This document shows positions 41,659 to 53,600 of a stretch of DNA of 64,000 nucleotides, one piece after another; the first letter of the stretch is position 1; each line of letters opens with the position of its first letter. This stretch comes from Patella vulgata (lineage: Eukaryota > Mollusca > Gastropoda > Patellidae). A model generated the notes under the pieces. The model was not told where the DNA came from, ran no database searches, and saw nothing but the letters and a program-made list of their open reading frames with translations. The position numbers and the translations under genes are program-made. The stretch covers positions 66,609,459-66,673,458 of the forward strand of contig NC_065879.2 in NCBI RefSeq assembly GCF_932274485.2, read 5' to 3'.

Positions 41659-44600
41659 GTACGTATAATCATGGAACGCGTATTTTATTTACTAACTGGC
41701 TAGATTTACTGTAAGCTTATGTAAATAATTTAGAATATTCTTGCTAAACGTATCCGAGACATCTACCTGTAGCCCAGGTCCCTTGTTCTTGTTAATCACC
41801 CAACGTCCACTCCTCCTCGACCTGCAATCTAGAACATGAATGGGGTACATATTTCGAATTCAGATATTGAAGTTGGGGGCGATGGGTTGGGGTGTACATA
41901 ATTTGAAAGCTTAGTAACAGGACATAATTACCGAATGTGAATAAAATTAGTATCGGTATTTAGAGGGACCCGCATTGTTGACTTTTGACCTAAACATGGC
42001 TCGTACTGGGGCGGGGGGGGGGGGGTCGCCTGTCCAACCTCGTGGGTTTTCTCCGGGTCCTCCGGTTTCCTCACACTGCTAAAGACCCTACACGCAAGCG
42101 AATTATTGAAGTGAAATTGGAGAAAATGTTAGTCCCGAAATGACCTGGGTTGTGTCGAGTTGACGTTAAACCCCATCTCTCTCTCTCTCTCTCTCTCTTT
42201 GCTCGGATACGTATCCGCCCTATTTCACCAAACATCGATAGTGTCATAGACAAGGTAAGGTTCCAAAGTAACAAATATAGTGTCACACTCACAGACAAAT
42301 TAACGTCATAGGATAAACACAGCTGTATGGGCTAACAATCACTGGTTTATTATACGCAAGTACGACGTTTCGACAAGTATTCTCTTATCGTTATCTAGCT
42401 TGTTTATAATAAACCAGTTATTGTTATCCCATACAACTGTGTTAGTTCTGTAATGTCTCCAATCGCTAAATAGTAAAAACAGAAAAATTAATGTTCCATG
42501 GTAATAACCATAGTGCCATCTAGGCAAGTTAACGTTCTGTAGTAACAACCATAGTGCCACTGACAAGTTAAAGGCTCAATACCACTCTTGTTGTAACTGA
42601 ATAATATGTCACAATCTATATTCTGGTCAACAAATTGTACTATTTTACAATATTCCAATTAATTGGTGATACAAATTTCTTCTTATCACACCTAATTTGA
42701 AAAGCCTAATATAAACCTTTTCAAATGTGACTTGGATTTAAATATATTTTCGAACCCTCTGGACAAGTAAAATAGGATGTAATGGATAATTTACACAACA
42801 GGAAGGACACTTAAACATCTAGTACTTAGAATATAGCTATTATTTATTTTCTGGAGCTGTCAAGCCAGCAAGGGTGTTATTGTCCATTTAAAGTTACGTG
42901 GTAAAAACAAAAAAAAAATATAACGTTCCACAGTAACAACCATTGTGCCAAAGACAAGTTAACGTTCTGTAGTAACAACCATAGTGCCACAGGCAACTTA
43001 ACGTTACATAGAAAAAGCAGGCAAATTAACATTCCATGGTAACAACCATAGTGCCACCGACTTTCATTTCAGAATCCAAAACTAACATGCTACAGACGAG
43101 TTATTTGGCACTATAACAACATTAACACCGAGGAACGGCGACGGGACTTTACTGACACGGACTGGGAAAATTGACATCGAATCAACTAATACAGCTTGTG
43201 TTAACTTCACAAGTGAGCTGACAAGGCTAGCGAAAAAACACATTCCTAATAAAACAGTAATTATCAGACCCAAAGACCAACCATGGATGAATAATGCAAT
43301 TCGTAAGTTGAGTAGAAAGAAAAATAAAATACATCAAAAGGCGGTTAAAAGAAATCTAGAATCAGATTGGCATAACTTTAGAACTATTAGAAATGAATAT
43401 ATAAACCTAATCAGAAACAGCAAAAAAGAATATTTTGACAAAATCGATAACAAAATCAATAATTGCAATAACTTCGGAAGTAAACACTGGTGGGGCCTTG
43501 TCAACTCATTTATGAAAAAGAATCGTGCTGGCACTAGCAATGAACTACCTCCTCTATCAGTAAACGGCACTACATATCATACACCATCCGACAAATGTAA
43601 CTGCCTTAACGATTTCTTTATAAGCCAATCTAACTTAGATAGTAACAATGCATCACTTCCTGCACTAGAAAGAATACCCAACTCACTAACTAACATTACC
43701 CTTAGCCAGATGGAAGTTGAAGACATCATTACTACTATTGACTCATCGAAAGCCAATGGACCCGATGACATCAGCGGAAAACTAATAAAATTAATATCCA
43801 AAGAAATCTCTGAACCCTTATGTAAATTATTTAACCACTCCCTCGTATCGAAAACAGTACCGAATATCTGGAAATTTGCCAATGTAACTGCCATATTAAA
43901 AAAAGGCGACCCATCAGACTGCGGAAATTATAGGCCCATATCACTACTTAGTATCTTAGTTAAAATATTCCAAAAATGCATTTATAAAAATGTCTTCAAC
44001 TTTCTAAGGGATAATTCTGTTCTAACTAACCTCCAGAGCGGCTTTTTGCATGGGGATTCTAGTGTTTACCAACTTACCGATATTACACACTACTTTTGTC
44101 AAGCCAACGACCAGGGATTCTACACGAGAGCAGAGTTCTGTGACATAAGTAAAGCTTTTGACAGGGTCTGGCATGCTGGACTATGTCACAAGCTTGAAGC
44201 TGCGGGGATACGGGGAGACATCCTTCAATGGTTTCAAAATTATTTAGAGGGAAGAACACAGTCTGTTGTTACTGGGGGGTGTCTCCTCCTCCCCTAAAAC
44301 CATTCCCTCGGGCGTGCCACAGGGCTCTGTTCTCGGTCCTCTCCTTTTTCTCATTTACATAAATGATATTTTAAAAATATTACATCAATTGTTCGACTCT
44401 TCGCTGACGACACTTCCCTTTACCTTAAAATTGATGAACCTACCAAATGCGCAAATATTTTAAACAATGACCTGGATAAAATTAATTCATGGGCTAAATC
44501 ATGGCTGGTATCCTTCAACCCACTAAAGACCGAAACACTAGCACTGACGACCAAACAAAATCCTATTTTACCTACCCTTACTCTAAATAGTGTTCCAATC

Positions 44601-47600
44601 AAGGAGGTCCCACATCACAAACATTTAGGTCTGACTTTCCAACAAAACTGCAAATGGAACAAACATATTAACGACATTATCGAAAAAACCAGCAAATCTG
44701 TCAATTGTTTAAGATCCCTAAAATACAGACTCAACCGTAAATCATTACAAACAATCTACACCCCCTTCATCCTACCTCATTTTGACTATTGTGACGTCAT
44801 CTGGGACAACTGCACAGACCAACTAGCTAACAAATTAGAGCACCTCCAACTGGATGCTCTTAAGTCCATATGTGGGGCTGTTAGGGGTACCAGCCATAGA
44901 CTGTTATATAAAGAAACCGGTTTTATTACGCTAAAAGAGAGACGCAGAAGACATAAACTCAAACTCATTTATAAAATTATAAACGGCCTTTCTCCGTCTT
45001 ATCTTCATGATTTAATCTTGACAAAAAGCGCACATTATAATCTCCGAAACACATGCCTACCTGAATATAAATGTAAAACAAATATTTTCTATAATTCTTT
45101 CATACCATCATCAATTAGAGAATGGAACAAATTAGATGCCGACACAAAAAATTCATTATCTCTAAATATTTTCAATTCAAAACTTATGGCTCAAGATTCA
45201 ACACCACCAAAAACCTTTTCGTTTGGATCCCGCACAAACCAAATTATTCATTCTAAACTGCGTCTCTCTTGCAGCAATCTAAACGGACATAAATTTTTAC
45301 GTCACATTTCTGACAATCCATCCTGTAATTGTGGACATCAATTTGAAGACACTGAACATTTTTTATTGAAATGCTCCTTATATTCAGATGCCCGAAATAA
45401 AACAATAAATAATTTATCGACTATTCATCGAAACACTACTGTTTTATTGTACGGAACTGACGACGTGGAAGACTAACTCAATATTTTTAAAACTGTCCAT
45501 TCGTTTTTCGAAATCACCAGACGGTTCCAGGGACAACTATAAACACTCATCATTGTAAATATATTCTCACTATAATCATACTTGCACGTGTACATTGATT
45601 ATTAATTTCTAAAATTTTAATTACATGTATCTATATCTGACAGGGAGAGGGGTTTAATATAGGCTATGCCTGTTCCCCAATCCCTATTCAGATACAAATC
45701 TGAATAAAATATTGCTTATAAAAAGTTAGCGTTCGTAATAAGAACCATGATGTCATTGACAAGTTATTAGTTAATTCCCGAAAAATAAACTATTTAGACC
45801 TATTCAATGTTTTGCCGTTCCTTTTATCACTGATTTTCAGTTTACCGTACAATTTTTGCACTTTTTCGGGGAATTAACCCATTGATCGATATAGGATTAA
45901 TTGAAGAATTATTTCAGTTTTGGATAAAAGAAATATGAGGTAGGGGGTTATCATTTTGCTTGGTGTTTCAGACGCTTGGTCGAGCCATAGGCGTACGAGC
46001 TGTGTGGGGGGGGGGGGGGCTCAGGGGGGCGGTCGCCCCCACATTTTGGGCACCAAATACTGGGAAAATTTGGGCACACAATTGTACTTTGTAAAAGTTG
46101 TATAAAAAATATTGTGTTCTTGAATGTGTCCAACAGCGAATTTAAATTCAGAGTGTCTATAGTTAGGCAATTAAATAGAAATCTTACGACTCGTACCCTC
46201 TATTGTTTGGAGTACAGTAAGCCACGAGTTACAGTTACATAAACAACTGTTTTTAGTTGTGTATATTACAAGTAAATAAAATTTAGTTCTCTTTTATTGA
46301 TGATTTAGAAATTAAGAACTTATTCATCGCAAAAGAGATATTATTATTATTATGTAACATAATAAGAACCTAACTACATTTTTTGGGCACCAACCACCAC
46401 CGCCCCCCCCCCCCCCCAGTCAAAAATTTCCCCGTACGCCTATGGGTCGACCGGTACTTATACTGTAAATAATCATTCCAGTTCACAGTACAAATTTTGA
46501 TAATTAACTCAATTTATTTCATACAACTGATGTAAAAAAAAAATATGTTTTCGTTGAATATGAAGTATATCGTTACGTAATGTCTATTGATTGAATATAC
46601 ATGGTGAGAATTTCTCGGGATTACTGGGTGTTAATCGTCTTGACCTGATTTGTTCCGCACCTTTATTGTTTCCGTTTAATCAAAAACGAGCATTCTGATT
46701 GGTCGGTTTAATGAGACCAGATCGTCCGTGCTTCTCTAAAGATGGATTAATACATCCTGCCAATGTAATTGGGTGTAATGTCTCTTTTTCTTATCAATAC
46801 AATACGGCGGTCATCTTGGGACAAAAATAATGGTCAATTTTATACGCCCACATTTCAGTATGTCTGTCAACAATTGGCCTGTGAACGCAATCGAAGCTAA
46901 AGAAGTTTTTAACGATTTTTTTTTCAAATGTGATGGGAAGCGTTGCAGTCATAAAAGGATGAACCGTACCGATTTTTAGCGTTCCGCAACAATTATATGG
47001 TCATTTGTATACGCCCACATTTCGGTGAGGCCGTGGGTGTGGTATGTCGTCACCCAGCTGGGCAGTTCATCCGGCCGTTCGTCAACAATTGACGCGATAG
47101 AGGCTATGGTTTTTATCGGAAAGGATGAACCGTATCGATTTTTAGCGTTGCGCAACAACCATATGGTCATTTGTATACGCCCACGTTTCGGTGAGGCCGT
47201 GGGCGTGGTATGTCGCCACCCAGCCGGACAGTTCATCCGGCAATAGAGGCTATGGTTTTTATCGGATTTGTTAAAAATTTGTCATGAAGCATTAGGACAT
47301 GAGAGGACAAACTCTCTCTGTATTCCGTGTTCTACGACTTTCCGATTTAAAGTTATGAAGCCTTTGTCACGCCCGTCTGATTATTAATCCGATTTGTTTC
47401 AAATTTGGAGTGAAGCATGTGAGTCATGAGAGGACCAACCCTATCAATATTCAGCATTACCAAACTTTCTGTTCCAGGGTTATACCTCCTTTTCTGAAAA
47501 CCTTGCGAACGCAACAGAGGCAACAATTTGTAACATATTCATCCAAGCGTGTGATATCCAGATATAGCTATTTCTTGAGGGGAATTTCTACGCTTTGCGT

Positions 47601-50600
47601 GGCTGCCTTTATTTCTATGGTTACATGTACAAAGCGAGGTGGCAGAATGTTTTGGGGCTTAGCTAATGTGACGCGATATCTGGCGAGATTTAAGTTGGGT
47701 CATGTCATGGCATCGTGTACATCATGAGAAATATCGCTTCAAAAATTTAGAACGAATTACCATAACGACAAACTCTCCGGTAACTATTTTATCGACCCAC
47801 TTTTCACTATTTGTGATAGAATGACTCATTTCAGTTCAAGTTGTTATGCGCTGTGTTGAGAATTTTCCGTTTGGATCTGTGCATTTGAATGTATGCGTTT
47901 ATTTGCGCAAAGCCTCGAAGAATGTTTCAACTGTTGTGGTGGACAAAACAAGACGCCGCTACAAGATTACATCTAGTATTTATAGTGATTTTAGAATATA
48001 GAATTTACCTTTTCTTGTCTATAACAAAACTGATTACATCTAATATTTATAGTGATTTTAGAATATAGAATTTACCTTCTCTTGTCTATAACAATGCTGA
48101 AAAGTGTCCTGAGTCACTTTTTGAAAGCAGACAACTATAATAATACTATCATTATTGTTATTTTTTAGGGTATATCGCCATGTGCTAATTTATCATCTCC
48201 AGGCGATTGCTGTCTCTGTTCAGCAGCAGGCTGTAATATAAATTGTCCTAACGAATTGTTTAAAATAAATCGCTCGTCCACTTTTTGCAAACCAGCTCTA
48301 TACACCAGTACCACTGACACTATTATAGAGTTCAACTCAACCTCCAGCACTACTGAAAGTGGTGATACTGAAGATAATTTCGTCGTCTGTGTTGTGGAGT
48401 GCCCAAGCGGGTCGTATGCCGATACGACTGGGTGGTGTGTACAATGTGGTCAACTTTGTGCTACTTGTGCTGGGGAAAAGGACAAGTGTACTTCTTGTAA
48501 TGGTGGTTTAGATTTATCTAACTCTACATGTGATGTTACTACCACTGACATGATGACTGATAATACTACAGCTACTGATAGTGGTGATCTGCACGTCGGT
48601 GCTATTGTCGGTGGGTCTGTTGGTGGCGCTGCTTTCCTAGTTCTGGTGGTAGTTGGAATCGTATGCTTTTGTCTAAAATTTCCGAAAAAGAACAAAGACC
48701 AAATAACGATGGTAAGTATGGGTGAATTTGACTTGTATTGAACACATGCAATAATACAATCATGTGATAAATTACATGTACACATATTATATCACAGGTA
48801 AATTACACATATTATATAGAATTATATCACTGATAAATTACACAGAAACGTTCCCATAGTTTTACATATATAAACTACTCTATCACCCAGTCGACCGGAA
48901 AGCAAGATAACCTTGAAAAGCTTATGTTACATTTTTTTACGACCATAATTGCACATTTACCTTCACCCTCCCACCCCTTTTTGAATTTTGGACGTCCCAA
49001 AAAGGTATCCAGATACGACCACCGCCAACCACCCCGTCCATATCCTGGTATATAACTGGTACTACGTCGAACGTCATTGGATGACAGTCCTAAATCTCGA
49101 TTATCATGTTTTAGAAGTAGACATTATCCGACTAGTTCCGATAATGTCATATTTCGTTATATTGCAGAACCAGACTGGCGATTTAGAAATGTTGCCAGTA
49201 CAGCAGAAAACCGAGGAAGGTGAAATTTTAACAGAACAGAAGAACACGAAAGACAAACGTGACTATGAAAATGTTCCTAAATTTGATGAACACTTGGCAA
49301 CGGACGTACAGAGACAACACGATAAAAAATATAGATATACCAAAGATCCATGTCAGGTAAACATTAATTTCATATAGACCCTTTGGCGTTTCCATCACGC
49401 TTATGGCGATCTTGACGCGCTCTGAGACCATTTTCCGTCGCCGTAGCAGCGCACTAAGGACGTCACCCAGGTCTGACGTGGGTATAATATGGATTTGGTA
49501 CTCTGGAAATCTTCAAGTGATTCTGGGTACAGTTCCTCTAAATATTTTGGTGCTTAAGGTTAATTATCTAGATCCTGTCCTCAAAAAACTATATGTCTGG
49601 CCCCGAGTTCACAAAGCATTCTCAGACTTAAGTTAAGAATTTACTCAACTTTCAGTCACTGTTTATGAGAAATATCTGTGATCCAGAAACGCAACACTTT
49701 GCACATAGTTTCTTATTGGTGTATTTGATACATTTAAACAACAAAAGTTTTATAAAGGGCTATATTTTAGTTAAAATAAGGCAAACAATTTTGAGTAAAT
49801 TCTTAACTTAAGTCTGAGAATGTTTTGTGAACTTGGGGCCTGGTCTCGTTCTTACTGGTTAATCCCAGCCTAAACATAATTAATCCGGGTCGAGTCCCCG
49901 AACAATCTTAAAGTCTGTTTCGTCTTACTGATTAATCTGGGCCGAGAAGATCTTAAGTCTGTTTTCGCGTTTACTGGTTAATCTTGACTCGAAAGATCTT
50001 AAAAGTCTGCTTTTGTGTTTTTCAAATAATAACTATTACTGGTTAATGTGGACTCGGTCATCGAAAGATCGAAGATCTGTTTTTTCGTTCTTACCATTAG
50101 ATTGATTTGAATTGCAGAGTTACATTAGAAACAAGCCAACAGTGATGTCCCCCGCCGAAATCCCAAAATAAATAGATGACACATATTAATTAATCGCACA
50201 TTTTTTTTTAAAAAGTATCAAGCAAACAAACTGATTATCAACTATACACTACGTTCCATCACTCTCTATCAGATAGAATCAAAGTTATCTTGTCCAAAGC
50301 ATCGACCAATGAAATTGCTTAAATCTGCTTAGCTTTAGCTTGAAATGTTAATCACTGAACTCACCTTATGAACATCTTCGTCAAGTTAAAACATTCTACC
50401 TCAATTAAAAGCAGAGTTGTTATTTTCCAAAGTCTTGACCAATCGAATTGCTTATCGCTCCTTAGCCTCTGCAGGAAATTCTAATCATCGAACTTAGTCA
50501 AGGTAATATGATGAATCTATACTCAGAGTTCCATCACTCTCACTTAAATATAACCAACGTTATCGTGCCCCAAAGCATCAACCAATCAGATTGCTTATCT

Positions 50601-53600
50601 CTGCTTACCGTAAGCAGACAATGTTTATTACCGACCTCCAAGGCATTCACCTAATACTCACCTACACCAAGTTTGAACATTCTAGCTAAATTAGAATGAG
50701 AGTTATTGTGTTCCAAAGTCTCTGGTCCCGTGTACACATTGGCTTGCACGTAAAAGATCCCTTGGCAGTTGGAATTCGATATATGAGTAGGCCGTGGCGC
50801 CGCTGCCCGGGCAAAATTTTCCAGATAGCACACTGTATGGCGTATGCCCGTCTTCATTAGCCCAGGTTAGGAGCAGAACAGTAGGACGTTAAACCCCATT
50901 TCATTTCATTTCATTTTCCAAAGTCTCGGCCAATCAAATTGCTTATCGTTCTGCTTACCCTGAGCAGAAAATGTTGATTATCGAACTTACTGTCTGATTC
51001 ATCGTAAATTTTAAACGGATTTTTTCGATTATGAACAAACTACTTAACTTTGGTTATTATAAACTTACCTGTGTGTTTGTAATGAACTCCCGTTCGATAA
51101 AATCCATTGCACAACTAATTATCACAACGATGAGAACAATTTCTCTCTTGAAAAATTTGAAAATTTACTTGTAATTTCGACAGAGTCGATGTCAACAATG
51201 TCTTCGTGACGTATTGGTCGAATCCAATATACCTGTTGCGGGGGTTGGTTAACATTGAAAGATAGTTTGACAGCGCGATCATTTTAATCGTATATGGGTT
51301 TGGGCGACGAAAAATATCAATTGAAGGCAATTACATAGGAGATTTATATGGAAACCATTGATCGCCAGTCTATCAAATTTTCTTCACAATTAAAATATCA
51401 CTGATTGCACGGATACTCGTAAAAAAAAAGTCATAAATAAACTATAAATATCCTATCTTCTTTATGTTATAAATAATTTAACAAGGATCATGAAGCTTAC
51501 CTCCGAATCCTCTGAGTGTATTTTTAATTTTATACGCATTCTTTCGATCGAATAATAACCGCTTCAGTAACATCTTTAAGCGTGTTGCGGCAGCCCTCAG
51601 CGTGTCTATTGCCGTATTGGGTGCCCGGGTGGGTATATAATGCTACTAAGCCCGTATGACCCCGTAAGAAGCGGAACATTAATTCTCGATTCGACAGTTT
51701 TGACCGAAGTGTGATAAAGCCCGTAAAACGAATGTATAGTTGTGTTTGTGCGGCATGCGTGTTCAAAAGTAAATAATCCCATCCGAGTCGCTAATCAAAT
51801 AATTAGAACAAAATATTTCAAAAAGTAAAGCTATAAAATTTGCAGAGATTTTACTAGAATGTAAAAGACGGTAACTAAATACAGGAATGCGGGTAGTTAT
51901 GTGTGCGAACGCTCAAACTCAATGCCAATTGTCGTAGGTATCCAGACCACTCGGACCAAAGACTACTCGGACTAAGACCAGTCGGACCAAAACAAGACCA
52001 GTCGGACCAATTAAATTATATTATAAGGCTAGACAATATGCTATTTATTTATTATTAAATCACAATACAAAGAAGCCAATATTTCTTATACGGAATTCTT
52101 ATATTTAAAGTTGTTTGGTTCAATTTTGTGTACGTAAATAAATCAACGATTAGTTTTAAAATTAATTAATAATGGTGCCCCAAAAAAATATCAATCTAAG
52201 CAAATAATTCTTATACGGAATTCTTATATTTAAAGTTGTTTGGTTCAATTTTGTGTACGTAAATAAATCAACGATTAGTTTTAAAATTAATTAATAATGG
52301 TGCCCCAAAAAAATATCAATCTAATTTTTCTTTACTCTTGCAATGAGACTCGGTATGTCCAGACTTTTGACAGTTTCTACATATACGGGTATACTGTTCT
52401 TGTCTGATAGCCTAATTTTTTACTTTTTCCACATTCGAGGTATCCCCAGTGGTTTCATTCCGTTCTACCCCACTAACCCCTGGGTTACTATATATGGGGG
52501 TGGGGGGTGGAGACACGTTTTCAAGTTATCCGCCCTTGATGCGTTAATATAAACAGCACATAATAATACGAAGACCGGACGTTTATATGCCCCTTTTTAA
52601 ACGTGACTACAAGTGTGGTTCTCGATATTTTGCGATTTGGAATACAATTATCAATTTATTCAAACAACACGTTATTATTAGTTCGAGTAGTCATATTAAA
52701 ACACACACAATTATCAATTTATTCAAATAACACTTTATTATTGGTTCGAGTAGTCATATTAAAATAAACACAATTATCAATTTATTAAAATAACACTTTA
52801 TTATTGGTTCGAGTAATTATATTAAAACAAACGCAATTATCAATTTATTAAAACAACATTTTATTATTGGTCCGAGTCGTCTTTCTGTTGGGTCCGAATA
52901 GTCTTTTTGTATGGTCCGAGTAGTCTATTTGTTTGGGCTGAGTGGTCTATCACTTGATCCGACTGGTCTTGAACCGAGTGATCTTTGGTCCGAGTGGTCA
53001 TGGATTCTTGTCGTAATTGTACTTGAATTTCCTATGCTGTCACCCCTAATACGAAATGATATCTTCCGCAGAGTGACGTAACCATCTTCCATATTGGTAT
53101 TTTTCTCTGGGAAAAGTTTGTGATATTTCAATTTTTCAAGAGAGAACTTGTTTTCATCGTTGTGATAATTAGTTGTGCAATGGATTTTATCGAACGGGAG
53201 TTCATTACAAACACACAGGTAAGTTTATAATAACCAACGTTAAGTAGTTTGTTCATAATCGAAGAAATCCGTTTAAAATTTACGATGAATCAGACAGTAG
53301 TCAATGTAATGATGTAATAAAACTATACTCCTAATGTCATCCCTCTCACTCAATTACAACTAAAGTTATCGTGTCCCAAAGCATCAACCAATCAAATTGC
53401 TTATCTCTGCTTACCCTAAGCAGAACATGCTCATCTTCAAACTCCATCGAGGTATTGACCTAATCAACACCTACACCAAGTTTGAACATTCTAGCTCAAT
53501 TAGAAATTGAGTTATTGTGTTTCAATGTCTCAGCCAATCAAATTGCTTGTCGCTCTGCTTTCCCTGAGCAGAAAATGCTGATTATCGAACTTAGTCAAGG

